Assembly: GCF_900095445.1 (NCBI RefSeq)
Contig: NZ_FMJL01000011.1
Span: 1 to 57,400 of the forward strand
Direction: 5' to 3'
From: Clostridium sp. N3C
GTDB lineage: Bacteria > Bacillota > Clostridia > Clostridiales > Clostridiaceae
DNA length: 57,400 bases
A program made the position numbers and the translations under genes. The notes under the pieces are model-generated. The model worked only from the letters and a program-made list of their open reading frames with translations, was not told the origin of the DNA and did not search any database. Positions 16,796 through 26,299 of this stretch are shown piece by piece (within the stretch, counting starts at the first letter, position 1; each line of letters begins with the position of its first letter).

Positions 16796-17575
16796 TTGAA
16801 AAAAGCAAAGGCAATTATTGAACATAAGGAAAAAGGAGAATTTACACGAATAAATAAGTATCTTAGTGAAAGCGGCTTTTGCTCTAGGAGAGAAGGGGAT
16901 AAGCTTATTGAGCAAGGCAGAGTAACCATTAACGGCGTCAAGGCCCAGCAGGGAGATAAGGTTTCTGCAAAAGATATCGTTAAAGTTGATACCAAGGTAA
17001 TAACTTTAAAAAATAAATTTATTTACATAGCCTTTAATAAGCCTGTAGGAATCACTTGTACTACTGATCAAAGAGATAAGGATAACATAGTAGATTATAT
17101 CAATTATCCTGTAAGAATCTTTCCTATAGGTCGCTTGGATAAGGATTCTGAAGGCCTTATTTTTCTTACTAACGATGGAGATATTGTAAACAAAATTCTT
17201 CGAGCTGGTAATAATCATGAAAAGGAATATGTAGTTACTGTTGATAAACCTATAACTCCGAATTTTATTAAAGGAATGTCTTCCGGTGTAAGAATTCTTG
17301 GAACTATCACCAAGAAATGCACCGTTAAACAAGAAGGTAAAAATGTATTTAGAATAATTTTAACTCAAGGTTTGAACAGGCAAATTAGACGAATGTGCGA
17401 AGTCTTTGGTTATAAAGTAGTTAAGCTAAAAAGAGTGAGGATTATGAATGTTAAACTAGGAGATTTACCTGTAGGAAAATGGCGTCATTTAACGATAGAT
17501 GAGTTGCGTACAATAAATAAGCTTATTTCTACTTCAGTAAAAACCAAAGAAGGATCAGAGCTAGAAGCCAGATAA
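16796..17575 (+). CDS. rluF: 23S rRNA pseudouridine synthase, RluF type
   Basis: The protein has an N-terminal S4 RNA-binding domain ([30 protein letters not shown] in pieces), then the RsuA/RluB/E/F catalytic domain with the nucleophile Asp in [10 protein letters not shown]. The C-terminal segments [11 protein letters not shown] and [20 protein letters not shown] are typical of RluF. The start is uncertain: TTG at 16796 has GAGGTGA 6 nt upstream; GTG at 16787 has AAAGGGA and would add three residues. No operon partners. Confidence 0.88.
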   Translation: MKKAKAIIEHKEKGEFTRINKYLSESGFCSRREGDKLIEQGRVTINGVKAQQGDKVSAKDIVKVDTKVITLKNKFIYIAFNKPVGITCTTDQRDKDNIVDYINYPVRIFPIGRLDKDSEGLIFLTNDGDIVNKILRAGNNHEKEYVVTVDKPITPNFIKGMSSGVRILGTITKKCTVKQEGKNVFRIILTQGLNRQIRRMCEVFGYKVVKLKRVRIMNVKLGDLPVGKWRHLTIDELRTINKLISTSVKTKEGSELEAR

Positions 17576-17635
17576 GCAGCAACTGAGGACATATAGCAGA
17601 TATCAGGTATCTAAAAACATATATTAGATAAAAGA

Positions 17636-17680
17636 AAACAGATACTAGATTCATGTTTTTATGAGTCAAGTATCTGTTCT
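17636..17680. terminator. Bidirectional terminator
   Basis: ACAGATACT (17638-17646) pairs with AGTATCTGT (17669-17677), with further pairs inside. It lies between convergent genes and has T-rich flanks on both strands. Confidence 0.75.
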
Positions 17681-17701
17681 CTTCTTTGTGGAGCTTTTTT
17701 C

Positions 17702-18145
17702 TTATACTATATCTGTTATTTTACAGGAGGGTTCATAGCCTATACTTTCTAAAAGGACGAGGGAACTTCCTTTAAAAGTAAAGCAGCTTAACTTATTTTC
17801 ATCTTGCATAAGCATTAAGAAAGGTCTCTCATTTTCCGGACACATTAAAATCACTTGCTCTATAGGAACTTTAATTTCTTTATTATCTACTTTCACCGCT
17901 GGGGCTAATGGAATTTTTACTGCGTAACCTTTCTCTGGGATCGGATTAAATTTACTATACACTCCATCAATTCCCTGTATATAGTTTTGCACTAACTTTT
18001 GAATTTCATAATCGTTAGGCACTATTTTTACTACAGTCTGTTGATTTATATCAAAGACTTCGATATTTTCTAGAGGCTTACCTTCCATTGCTTCTGTTAA
18101 AAAACATAATAAGGATAATAATATAGTTATCATTTTCTTTAGCAT
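17702..18145 (-). CDS. Small exported protein of unknown function
   Basis: The 147-residue product has an N-terminal signal-like helix (MLKKMITILLSLLCFL) and a compact domain with IVPNDYEIQKLVQNYIQGIDG and EQVILMCPENERPFLMLMQDE. I do not recognise the family; it resembles other short clostridial exported proteins. It is probably co-transcribed with the small membrane protein 65 nt upstream. Confidence 0.55.
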   Translation of the reverse strand: MLKKMITILLSLLCFLTEAMEGKPLENIEVFDINQQTVVKIVPNDYEIQKLVQNYIQGIDGVYSKFNPIPEKGYAVKIPLAPAVKVDNKEIKVPIEQVILMCPENERPFLMLMQDENKLSCFTFKGSSLVLLESIGYEPSCKITDIV

Positions 18146-18210
18146 AGCTTATCACCTCTATCTGCCCGCTAGCGGATGCTATATGTCATTTTTCCCCTAT
18201 TGAATAGAGG

Positions 18211-18387
18211 TTAGGAATTGCAATTGTTAGGAGAAGGTGGAAATAATCTAACTTCTTCTGCATTAGTCATATTGCTTTTATACATTTTTTTATAATTATA
18301 TCTATTAAACAAAAAAGCTACCACGAAAAAAATCAGTAAGACTACCATTAAAAATATAAAGGGTATATTAACAGTTTTCTTTTCCAT
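18211..18387 (-). CDS. Small single-pass membrane protein
   Basis: The 58-residue product has one transmembrane helix (IPFIFLMVVLLIFFVVAFLF) and a basic cytoplasmic-side stretch after it. The ATG at 18385-18387 is preceded by AAGGAG at 10 nt. An in-frame TTG seven codons upstream has its own AGGAGG at 9 nt, so a 65-residue form is also possible. Function unknown. Confidence 0.5.
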   Translation of the reverse strand: MEKKTVNIPFIFLMVVLLIFFVVAFLFNRYNYKKMYKSNMTNAEEVRLFPPSPNNCNS

Positions 18388-18430
18388 AACACCAGTCTCC
18401 TTTAACAATTAATTAATCCTCCTGATGAAA

Positions 18431-18745
18431 TTATGCACAAGTTGTGTTGATATTATTCAATATCCTGTGGAAAACCTGTTAATTCCATAACATTGCGAAA
18501 ATTCTTTATAAAACTAATAACTTTTTATTCCTTTTTTAAATTATAATTTTTAAAACTTATTATATTTTAATGAACTAATTCACATTATCCACATTAATCT
18601 TGTTAATAAGTTATGTAATATTTGTTTAAATTCACAACTTATTCATTATTTATACATAAATTAGTCATATTTAAAATTAACTTAGTTATTAGCGATCTAA
18701 CTTTTACCCACATTATTCACAATACTGTTGATAACCTGTGTATAA
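18431..18745. other. Cluster of DnaA-box-like sequences in an AT-rich gene-free region
   Basis: Four exact TTATNCACA nonamers occur: 18431-18439 (TTATGCACA), 18585-18593 (TTATCCACA), 18713-18721 (TTATTCACA) and 18737-18745 (TTATACACA on the minus strand). Near matches lie at 18466-18474 (minus, TTTTCCACA) and 18650-18658 (TTATACATA). The 450 bp between the flanking genes are strongly AT-rich. dnaA and dnaN are not here, so this is not shown to be oriC; a DnaA-titration or regulatory cluster is possible. Confidence 0.55.
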
Positions 18746-18773
18746 CTTTAATAAATATGAACCATAATAATAT

Positions 18774-18852
18774 AAGGTTCCAATTTCAACTATAAACTTA
18801 TAAATGCAAAGACCACCGTCATATATAAGTTAAGTTTTCTAATTGGAACCTT
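18774..18852 (-). repeat. Inverted repeat / large stem-loop after the sortase gene
   Basis: AAGGTTCCAATT (18774-18785) is repeated in inverse at 18841-18852. Inside, AACTTATA/TATAAGTT segments can pair too. There is no T tract on either strand, so it is not a standard terminator; a structured 3' end for the sortase transcript or a small repeat are alternatives. Confidence 0.5.
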
Positions 18853-18861
18853 AAAAATATA

Positions 18862-19473
18862 CTATTCCATTAATTTACCCTTTACAATTAACCTATGGGT
18901 AGCTACTCTTATTGGAGTGCAAGTAACTAATGTTATTATTGGTTCTTCTGTACTCATTAATACCGATGTCTCCTCTGGTTCTACTACAATCTTTTCAAAA
19001 ACCTCATAGGTATATTGCTTTCCATCTTTTGTTTTAACTTTTATAATATCACCATTTATCAATTCATCCAATCTATTAAAATACTCATTATATGTATAAC
19101 TCCTGTGACCCGCTACAGCAAAATTTCCGGTAGTACCAGGCATATCTGTATTTTTAAAATGGCCTACAGCGTATTTTATGTCTTGTGAATCTGTCCCCTC
19201 TACTACAGGCACCAGTAAATCTATTTTTGGTATTTCAAGCATAGCTATGGCTTTACTATTTGTTGTCAACCTTGAAGGGTTGTCCTTATCTTCAGAAGAG
19301 TCTGTAGAATTCTCATTTAATTCTTCCCATTGCTCCATGGCTTTTAGCTCTCTCTCGAAACCTTCTATTAAATCATTTTTAACCTTATTTCCTTGATAAT
19401 TTATATAAACTCCCCACCCTATTATAGATGCTCCAACTAATATTAATAAAATACCAAATACCTTACTTTTCAT
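18862..19473 (-). CDS. Class D sortase
   Basis: The 203-residue transpeptidase has an N-terminal signal-anchor helix (about residues 5-25), a charged linker and the sortase barrel. The catalytic triad is visible: His in VAGHRSYTY, Cys in TLVTCTP and Arg in VATHRLIV. The short C-terminus and overall pattern fit class D. Sortases join LPxTG-like proteins to the wall; no substrate with such a motif is encoded in this window. GGGGGAA precedes the ATG. Confidence 0.9.
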   Translation of the reverse strand: MKSKVFGILLILVGASIIGWGVYINYQGNKVKNDLIEGFERELKAMEQWEELNENSTDSSEDKDNPSRLTTNSKAIAMLEIPKIDLLVPVVEGTDSQDIKYAVGHFKNTDMPGTTGNFAVAGHRSYTYNEYFNRLDELINGDIIKVKTKDGKQYTYEVFEKIVVEPEETSVLMSTEEPIITLVTCTPIRVATHRLIVKGKLME

Positions 19474-19591
19474 TAATTATTCCCCCATAAATTTTACGGT
19501 AAATATGTAAATATTACTAATTAATTATATATTATATCATATATAAGGTAAAAATAAGGATATACTTTTAGTATATATTTTTTTAGCCCCC

Positions 19592-19620
19592 TTAACATTT
19601 TCACAAAAGTATGCTAGAAT
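19592..19620 (+). promoter_or_regulatory. Promoter of the small protein gene at 19.7 kb
   Basis: TTAACA (19592-19597), 17-bp spacer, TAGAAT (19615-19620), about 75 bp before the ribosome site. Confidence 0.55.
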
Positions 19621-19703
19621 GAAATTAGAGAAGGAATATTCTGAAATTTAAAGGTTTACATTTCGCTTAGTTCCTTACTTTTATTATCAAAGGAGTGACT
19701 TTT

Positions 19704-19877
19704 ATGAGTGGTAAAGTTATTTATGTGGACTTTAAGAAGCAGGCAAAAAAATATAGCAGCAAAAAATCAAATCCTGGACTGCTAAAATCCTGTTATTATA
19801 GACTTAAGAATTTTTTCACCTTTACCTCCGGCAGTAAGCCCGTTAACGAAGTTTCTCCTTTCAAAGAAATGATGTAA
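19704..19877 (+). CDS. Small basic protein of unknown function
   Basis: A 57-residue, lysine-rich protein beginning MSGKVIYVDFKKQAKKY. The ATG at 19704 is chosen because AAAGGAG lies 8 nt before it; an in-frame GTG at 19695 overlaps that site. It has its own promoter and terminator, which supports real expression. No hydrophobic segment and no known domain. Confidence 0.6.
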   Translation: MSGKVIYVDFKKQAKKYSSKKSNPGLLKSCYYRLKNFFTFTSGSKPVNEVSPFKEMM

Positions 19878-19916
19878 GCTACGATTTTCTCCTATTTCGT
19901 AATAATCTATATAATC

Positions 19917-19953
19917 AATGCTCTGTTATCCTTAGGATGCAGAGTATTTTTTT
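19917..19953 (+). terminator. Intrinsic terminator
   Basis: ATGCTCTG (19918-19925) pairs with CAGAGTAT (19940-19947), an inner ATCC/GGAT helix extends it, and a T tract follows. Confidence 0.85.
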
Positions 19954-19955
19954 GC

Positions 19956-19983
19956 TTTACACTTATATTATTAATGCTATACT
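19956..19983 (+). promoter_or_regulatory. ispF promoter
   Basis: TTTACA (19956-19961), 16-bp spacer, TATACT (19978-19983), directly after the preceding terminator. Confidence 0.6.
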
Positions 19984-20056
19984 ATTGATAAATACGGCCT
20001 GTTTATGCAAAGGCCTTATTCAAAAATAAGATCAAAAGTTAGGAGTTGATATTAAT

Positions 20057-20533
20057 ATGAGAATCGGTATGGGTTACGATGTTCATAGACTGGTAGAGGA
20101 TAAAGATCTCATTATAGGAGGAGTAAATATTCCCTTTGAAAAGGGCTTATCCGGCCATTCCGACGCTGATGTTTTAGTGCATGCAATTATGGATAGTATT
20201 CTTGGTGCTGCAGCTTTAGGAGATATTGGAAAGCACTTCCCAGACACTGATCCTCAGTATAAAGGTATATCTAGCCTCTCCCTTCTGAAGCACGTAGGAA
20301 CCTTAATCAAAGAAAAAAACTTTGAAATAGTTAATATAGATGCTACAATTATTGCCCAGCGTCCTAAAATGGCTCCTTACATATTAAATATGCGTGAAAA
20401 TATAGCCAAAACCTTAAATATAGATGTAGATCAAATAAATGTGAAGGCTACCACAGAAGAAGGTTTAGGTTTTACAGGAAATGGAGAAGGCATTTCTTCA
20501 CAAAGCATTTGCCTTCTAAAGGAAATAGGTTAG
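20057..20533 (+). CDS. ispF: 2-C-methyl-D-erythritol 2,4-cyclodiphosphate synthase
   Basis: IspF forms the cyclodiphosphate in the MEP isoprenoid pathway. The zinc ligands are visible in GYDVHRL (D8, H10) and SGHSDADVL (H42 region), together with [12 protein letters not shown] and the C-terminal [17 protein letters not shown]. The 158-residue length is normal. It is alone here, not fused or adjacent to ispD. AGGAG precedes the ATG. Confidence 0.97.
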   Translation: MRIGMGYDVHRLVEDKDLIIGGVNIPFEKGLSGHSDADVLVHAIMDSILGAAALGDIGKHFPDTDPQYKGISSLSLLKHVGTLIKEKNFEIVNIDATIIAQRPKMAPYILNMRENIAKTLNIDVDQINVKATTEEGLGFTGNGEGISSQSICLLKEIG

Positions 20534-20567
20534 CAATTAAAATTCATTCGAACTTGGTAACATAATT

Positions 20568-20601
20568 AAATCCAGGGGACTTTGCAAAGTCTCCTGGATT
20601 T
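20568..20601. terminator. Bidirectional terminator
   Basis: AAATCCAGG (20568-20576) pairs with CCTGGATTT (20593-20601) with a GACTTT/AAAGTC extension. It separates convergent ispF and asnA. Confidence 0.85.
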
Positions 20602-20607
20602 TCATAT

Positions 20608-21624
20608 TTATAATAATATTATATTGTGCTTTTTATATGCTTCTATCATTTCATCAGGCCACATAGAAGCTTGTACTTCTCCTATATGGGCTTTTCTTAA
20701 GAAAAACATACATATTCTTGATTGACCTATACCGCCACCTATGGTGTAAGGTAACTCTCCGTTTAAAAGTTTCTTATGAAAATCTAATTCTTTTCTATCA
20801 GTACAACCACTAACTTCTAGCTGATAAGCTAAAGCCTCTTCATCTACTCTTATCCCCATAGAAGATAGTTCTAGAGCACACTGCAGTACAGGATACCATA
20901 ATAATAAATCTCCGTTTAACTTCCAATCATCGTAATCCGGTGACCTACCATCATGTTTTTGACCTGATTTTAATTTATCACCAATTTGCATTATAAACAC
21001 TGCCCCTTTTTCCTTGGTGATAACTGTTTCCCTTTCCTTTGGACTTAAAGCAGGATACAGATCCTCTAGCTCTTGAGATGTTATAAAGAAAATATCTTCC
21101 GGTAATATCTTTTCAATTGCAGGATATAAATCCATTACATAGTCTTCTGTTCTTCTAAAGACATTGTATATTTTTCTTACAACGGACTTTAAGGTATCCA
21201 AATTTCTTTCATGTTTATGTATTACCTTTTCCCAGTCCCATTGATCCACGTAAATAGAATGAATATTATCTAATTCTTCATCTCTTCTTATAGCATTCAT
21301 ATCCGTATATAAACCTTCGCCAGGTTCAAAACCATATCTATATAAGGCCATTCTCTTCCACTTAGCTAAAGAATGAACTATTTCTATTTCTCCATCTATA
21401 TCAAGAGCATCAAAACTTACTGGTCTTTCAGTACCATTAAGATTGTCATTCATACCGGAATTTCTCTTTACAAATAAGGGTGCAGAAACTCTTATTAGAT
21501 TAAGCTCCTTAGCCAATTCCCTTTCAAAAAAATCTTTGACGTATTTTATAGCTTTTTCTGTTTCCTTTAAACTAAATACACTGCAATAGTTATCAGGAAC
21601 AGTATATAATTTCTTCTGATGCAA
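20608..21624 (-). CDS. asnA: Aspartate-ammonia ligase (asparagine synthetase A)
   Basis: AsnA makes asparagine from aspartate, ammonia and ATP; it is a class II aminoacyl-tRNA-synthetase-like enzyme. Diagnostic segments are [50 protein letters not shown] and [11 protein letters not shown]. The 338 residues are full length. The start is TTG, with AAGGGGG 7 nt upstream and no nearer ATG. It is monocistronic. Confidence 0.96.
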   Translation of the reverse strand: MHQKKLYTVPDNYCSVFSLKETEKAIKYVKDFFERELAKELNLIRVSAPLFVKRNSGMNDNLNGTERPVSFDALDIDGEIEIVHSLAKWKRMALYRYGFEPGEGLYTDMNAIRRDEELDNIHSIYVDQWDWEKVIHKHERNLDTLKSVVRKIYNVFRRTEDYVMDLYPAIEKILPEDIFFITSQELEDLYPALSPKERETVITKEKGAVFIMQIGDKLKSGQKHDGRSPDYDDWKLNGDLLLWYPVLQCALELSSMGIRVDEEALAYQLEVSGCTDRKELDFHKKLLNGELPYTIGGGIGQSRICMFFLRKAHIGEVQASMWPDEMIEAYKKHNIILL

Positions 21625-21717
21625 TTTATTGCCCCCTTTAAATTTTATATCCTAGTTAAAACCCCTATGATATTTTAACATACAAGTGTAAAAAAAAGCA
21701 CTAAATTTCTAAAATAT

Positions 21718-22251
21718 TTACTTCTTTAAACCTGTAAGATTATTGATAGTTTCCTTTATTTTATCTAGCTTTTCACTAGCACCTGTAATTACTGTTTCAC
21801 CACCAGAAGCTTCTTTTACTACCCCATCGGTAATATTAATTATTGTATCCAAGTATCCCATATAGGTATTATGAAAATCATTAAGTCTTTTGCTATGTTC
21901 TAGCTTGCTTAGTTGCTCTTTATAATTATGAAGTTTTTGGTTTTCTTCTTTTAAGATTTCTATATCTGCTTTTTCTAATTTATCATCACTTAGAACCTTT
22001 GTTATATTACCAACGGAATCTTTTATATCACCTGTCATTGTAGCAATGGTTTTTCCATACTTTATATTTGTTACAAAGGCATTAAATTCATCCACCGGTG
22101 ACACACCATAAGCAATAATATCTACTAAAGCAATAGCTATCAATATTACAACAATGGTCAAAGCAAATTTAATTGCTTTTTTTACTAATCCTATTACAAT
22201 TAGTATAAGAGCCAAGACCATTAGGCCTACCATTAAGTAACTTTTATCCAT
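21718..22251 (-). CDS. Membrane protein of unknown function
   Basis: The 177-residue protein has two hydrophobic helices (about residues 5-22 and 28-48) and then a soluble region of about 125 residues with coiled-coil character (KADIEILKEENQKLHNYKEQ). The ATG at 22251 is chosen because AAGGGGG lies 6 nt before it; the ATG two codons earlier overlaps that site. I do not recognise a family. Confidence 0.55.
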   Translation of the reverse strand: MDKSYLMVGLMVLALILIVIGLVKKAIKFALTIVVILIAIALVDIIAYGVSPVDEFNAFVTNIKYGKTIATMTGDIKDSVGNITKVLSDDKLEKADIEILKEENQKLHNYKEQLSKLEHSKRLNDFHNTYMGYLDTIINITDGVVKEASGGETVITGASEKLDKIKETINNLTGLKK

Positions 22252-22334
22252 ACACATCCCCCTTAATCCAAATTTGGTTATATAATCTTTTGATGTTAAA
22301 TATATTATATATTAATTAAATTTACTAGAAAACA

Positions 22335-22952
22335 CTATTTTTTAGATACATATGGATTATCCTTAATGTAAAATCTCCAAGGATAAAACCTAGCTTCCTC
22401 TGCATAATCTATGTTTATTCTAGTGGTTTTAACTATTTCAAAGTTTTCTCTTTTCTTTTCATCTTGGCCAATATAAAAATCATCTTTACATATATCCATT
22501 CCATTATGTTCTCTAGTGATATTTAAGGCAGAGCAAAGTTTAGCAGGACCATTGGTTAAATTCCTTATTTCTCTACTGGTAAGTTCCTCTAAGCTTTTCT
22601 TATACCTATTTAAAGCCATGATTTCCATACCATCCATAGGCTCTAGAGCACGAATAAGCACTCCTCTAGGCACATTCACCTTCTCCGTGATGACATTAAA
22701 ACAATAATGCATACCATATATGAAATATACGTAAATATGTCCTGCTTCACCGTACATCACTTCATTTCTTTCAGTCCTTCGACCTCCATAGGAATGAGCA
22801 GCCTTATCCTGCTCTCCCATATAAGCTTCCACCTCTACAATTTTACCTATTAGGAATTTGTCATTTATCTTCCTAACTAGGTACTTGCCTAAAAGTTCTT
22901 CCGCCACCTGTAAAGTATCTCTACTGTAAAAACTTCGCTCTAACTTTTTCAT
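22335..22952 (-). CDS. 3-methyladenine DNA glycosylase (AAG/MPG family)
   Basis: The 205-residue protein matches the alkyladenine glycosylase family (Bacillus YxlJ, human MPG). Visible are FYSRDTLQVAEELLGKYLVR, the catalytic-Glu segment VEVEAYMGEQDKAAHSYGG, GHIYVYFIYGMHYCFN and LTNGPAKLCSAL. It excises alkylated purines in base excision repair. It starts 14 nt after the deacetylase gene ends, so the two are likely co-transcribed. Confidence 0.93.
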   Translation of the reverse strand: MKKLERSFYSRDTLQVAEELLGKYLVRKINDKFLIGKIVEVEAYMGEQDKAAHSYGGRRTERNEVMYGEAGHIYVYFIYGMHYCFNVITEKVNVPRGVLIRALEPMDGMEIMALNRYKKSLEELTSREIRNLTNGPAKLCSALNITREHNGMDICKDDFYIGQDEKKRENFEIVKTTRINIDYAEEARFYPWRFYIKDNPYVSKK

Positions 22953-22966
22953 AATCTATCTTTCCT

Positions 22967-23704
22967 TTATTTATTATTTTTCCTAATCTTAAAGTAATAT
23001 TCTTCTGTATTTTCATCAATAACACTAAAGATATAACCCTGTTCCTTATAATATTCTATAATTGAAGGAAGAGCCTTGCAGGTATTACGGTTATTAGAGT
23101 TACAGTGAGCTAATAAGAAAACCCTGTTTTTATCTCCCTTAATCTTCTTTGCATTTTCCAGTAAAGTCTTTACGCTAGCTCCACCTTTTACCCCATCTTC
23201 CAAGCTAGCATTCCAGTCATAAACTCTATAGTCTCTTTCATGAAGTTTATTTAAAAGCCGTTGAGACAACATTAAATCACTACCACCTGGAAATCTTATA
23301 GCGCCGGTATCAAGGCCTATAACTTCTTCCACCAAGGCCCTTGTTTCATCCATCTCTCTAATAAATTCATCCTGGCTTTTATAAATAGAAGAAAATTTGT
23401 GACTATAGGTATGTAAGCCTATACCATGACCTTCCTCATGTATTCTTTTCAATATATGTTCCCTTTCCTTAATTTCCTTACCAACAACAAAAAATGTTGC
23501 CTTCACATTATATTCCTTTAATATATCTAAAATATCTTCCGTTATTCCAGGAATGGGTCCATCGTCAAAGGTAAGATATATCACCTTATCACCGCTGTCT
23601 TGAAAATTAGAAGCTTTAGCAGAGTAGGATAAATTATTAAATAGAAAAGAAATAATAATCAAAGCCACTATTATTACTTTATCATAAGTTCTATACAATT
23701 TCAT
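22967..23704 (-). CDS. Polysaccharide deacetylase (NodB domain), exported
   Basis: The 245-residue protein has an N-terminal signal or anchor helix (about residues 8-28) and a NodB domain with all five motifs: LTFDDGP, HTYSH, RFPGGS, DWNAS and LLAHC. Metal-dependent N-deacetylation of peptidoglycan or another N-acetylglucosamine polymer is expected outside the membrane. The closest type is the PdaA/YlxY-like group, but the exact substrate is not predictable. AGGGGGCG lies before the ATG. Confidence 0.92.
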   Translation of the reverse strand: MKLYRTYDKVIIVALIIISFLFNNLSYSAKASNFQDSGDKVIYLTFDDGPIPGITEDILDILKEYNVKATFFVVGKEIKEREHILKRIHEEGHGIGLHTYSHKFSSIYKSQDEFIREMDETRALVEEVIGLDTGAIRFPGGSDLMLSQRLLNKLHERDYRVYDWNASLEDGVKGGASVKTLLENAKKIKGDKNRVFLLAHCNSNNRNTCKALPSIIEYYKEQGYIFSVIDENTEEYYFKIRKNNK

Positions 23705-23802
23705 AGATAGTTCGCCCCCTATATCTTTCTTACAAATTTATATTACCCATCCTATAGGAAAAATTGCACACTCTTCTATGAAATTATCGAAAGTTATATA
23801 GA

Positions 23803-26190
23803 CTATTTTTCACTCCAAAAGTGCTTCACAATGTTACTTAATTCAGACGGTGAAGCTACTATTCTGGCATGCTGCCAGTTCTCAGGAAATAAAGGTCTAT
23901 ATTGATAAGATGAAAACCTATCATCTAAAAGCAATACAACCCCTTTATCTTCTAAGGATCTAATTACTCTACCAGCTGCTTGCATAACCTTGTTCATTCC
24001 AGGATAGGTATAGGCATAATCATATCCCTTTTGCCCTAGTTCATCGAAATAATCCTTTATTATATCCCTCTCTAAGCATAGCTGAGGAAGTGCTACGCCT
24101 ACGATAGCTGCTCCAATAAGTCTATCGCCCTTTAAATCTATACCTTCCGAAAATATTCCTCCTAAAACCACAAAGGCTATGAGAGTTTCTTGTGGTTCTT
24201 CTACGAAAGATTTCAAAAATTCATCTCTTTCATCTTCATTCATATCTCCCTGCTGAAGCAGTATCTTAAATTCTGAATATTTTTCCACAAAGTAATTATA
24301 TACATCCAGCATATATTTGTAAGAAGGAAAAAAAATCATATAATTTCCCTTTTTTGCACTTATTAGCCCATATATATATCTAGTAATAATGCCTATACTT
24401 CTATCTCGATCCTTATATCTAGTAGAAACTCTATCTGCTATTAATAAGCATTGTCGCTCTCTAGGAAAAGGGGATGGTAATCTCATAAAGTAATCCTCTT
24501 CCTTACCACCTAATATATCCTTAAAATAGCTCATAGGCGTCAAGGTAGCTGAAAAAAACACCGCTGCCCTTCCCTTATTTATATTTTGCCTTAAAAGCTT
24601 CCCTGGGTGAAGACAAAATAATTTTATAATAAGATCAACACCAGTATCTTCTACATAGGTTATATAATCATCACTATATAGTTCCCAAACCCTAAGAAAA
24701 GATAAAACATCAAAGTATAACTGCAATAAATCTTCATGTCCTTCACAGCCCTCATTGTTAGCAAGCCAATCCTCTGATAGCTTAACAAACTTTTTTAACA
24801 GAGGATATAAATCCTCTGGCAAAGCCTTTTCTTTACTAAATTTCTTTCCTTCCAGAACCTTTTTCCTTGTAAGAAAGTAGTCGTTAATTTTTCCCAAGCT
24901 CTTCGAAATACTATTTTCTATATTCTTCATAAGCTTTTTTAGCTTCAAAAATGTAGCCTTATTTAGTTGTGCCGAATACATTTCCCTAGACCTATCCACC
25001 AAATTGTGTGCCTCATCTATAAGAAAAGCATAGTCTCCCCTAGTTTCAAAAAATCTTTTCAAACTTACCCTTGGATCAAAGACATAATTATAATCACAAA
25101 TAACACAATCAGCCCATAAGGTTAAATCTAGCGAAAATTCAAAGGGACATATGCTATACTTTCTAGCATATGCTTCAATTTTATCTCTAGTTAATTGATT
25201 TTCATTTATAAGTATATCCTCTATAGCATCATTAACTCTATCAAAATGTCCACTAGCGTAACTACATTTCTCAGGATTGCAGGCAGATCCCTTGTTAAAG
25301 CATATTTTATCCTTTGCAGTAAGGGTAATGGCCTTGAAGCTTAAATTACTCTCTCTCATTTTATTTATAGCTTCTTCTGCTACTTGTCTTGTGATTGTCT
25401 TAGCGGTTAAGTAGAATATTTTTGATACATAACCTTCACCCATAGCTTTCACCGCAGGAAAAATGGTAGAAATAGTCTTACCTATCCCCGTTGGTGCTTG
25501 AACAAAGATGCTTCTTCCTTCTCTTATAGTCTTATAAACAGAAACCGCTAACTCCCTCTGACCTTTTCTATAGCTAGCAAAGGGGAAGACTAAGGACTTT
25601 ATGGATAGATTTCTATCGTCAATCCACTGCTCCAATAGGCATGCCCATTTATGATATTTATCTATGATATTTAAAAAATAAGACTCCAATTCATCCATAG
25701 AAAAGTTTTTTACAAAGACCTTTACATCTTCATTCTCCACATCACAATAGGTTAACTGAATATCTATATCTACAAGATGCTGCTGCAAACCATAAATATA
25801 TCCGTAGCACTTAGCCTGAGCCCAATGAAGTTCATTATAATCTTCATGAATCTTTTCTAAAGGCTGACTAGTAGTTTTTATTTCATCTATGGTTATCTTT
25901 TTATATAAGCTATTTTCCAAGGGTACAATTATTCCATCCGCTCGACCTTCGATTATATATGAAATTCCTTCCCTTTCAAAGCTATAGGAAAGAAACACCT
26001 CTGACATATATTCCATATTCATTTCGGCAAACTTTTTCTTATTAAGCTTTTGAAGCTTTTGATGCAGTCTAGTTCCTTCCACCGCCCTAGAAGAAGTAGT
26101 AAATCTAGTATCTAAATCACCGCTTCTTAGGGTAAACTCCACTAAATTTCGAACAGAAATCTTAACACTATGAGCATTATTATTCATCAT
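23803..26190 (-). CDS. PD-(D/E)XK nuclease fused to DinG/Rad3-type Fe-S helicase
   Basis: The N-terminal 200 residues carry a RecB/Cas4-like nuclease pattern: EGRADGI, then ITIDEIKTT (D-E-x-K) and the QAKCYGYIYG helix. The rest is a superfamily 2 XPD/DinG helicase: Walker A APTGIGKT, an Fe-S cluster region with Cys in KICFNKGSACNPEKCSY and SICPF, DEAHNL as Walker B, and C-terminal motifs GGIFSEGIDLKGDRL and QAAGRVIRS. A 5'-3' DNA helicase with attached nuclease for repair or recombination is expected. The ATG at 26190 follows AAAAGG; TTG two codons earlier overlaps this site. Confidence 0.88.
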   Translation of the reverse strand: MMNNNAHSVKISVRNLVEFTLRSGDLDTRFTTSSRAVEGTRLHQKLQKLNKKKFAEMNMEYMSEVFLSYSFEREGISYIIEGRADGIIVPLENSLYKKITIDEIKTTSQPLEKIHEDYNELHWAQAKCYGYIYGLQQHLVDIDIQLTYCDVENEDVKVFVKNFSMDELESYFLNIIDKYHKWACLLEQWIDDRNLSIKSLVFPFASYRKGQRELAVSVYKTIREGRSIFVQAPTGIGKTISTIFPAVKAMGEGYVSKIFYLTAKTITRQVAEEAINKMRESNLSFKAITLTAKDKICFNKGSACNPEKCSYASGHFDRVNDAIEDILINENQLTRDKIEAYARKYSICPFEFSLDLTLWADCVICDYNYVFDPRVSLKRFFETRGDYAFLIDEAHNLVDRSREMYSAQLNKATFLKLKKLMKNIENSISKSLGKINDYFLTRKKVLEGKKFSKEKALPEDLYPLLKKFVKLSEDWLANNEGCEGHEDLLQLYFDVLSFLRVWELYSDDYITYVEDTGVDLIIKLFCLHPGKLLRQNINKGRAAVFFSATLTPMSYFKDILGGKEEDYFMRLPSPFPRERQCLLIADRVSTRYKDRDRSIGIITRYIYGLISAKKGNYMIFFPSYKYMLDVYNYFVEKYSEFKILLQQGDMNEDERDEFLKSFVEEPQETLIAFVVLGGIFSEGIDLKGDRLIGAAIVGVALPQLCLERDIIKDYFDELGQKGYDYAYTYPGMNKVMQAAGRVIRSLEDKGVVLLLDDRFSSYQYRPLFPENWQHARIVASPSELSNIVKHFWSEK

Positions 26191-26299
26191 AATCAACCTT
26201 TTTGTCTGTGACTTCTAAAATGTGTTTAGATTTTTACTAATTAAATATACTATATTATATCATACTTATGTAAAAGCAATATAAGTGAGGGGTGATTAA

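Noticed and set aside
18388..18861. Chromosomal replication origin
   Set aside because: DnaA-box matches are present but dnaA, dnaN and a clear DUE arrangement are not; kept only as a box cluster.
18862..19473. LPxTG-type substrate for the sortase within the window
   Set aside because: None of the exported proteins here has a C-terminal sorting signal with hydrophobic tail and basic end.
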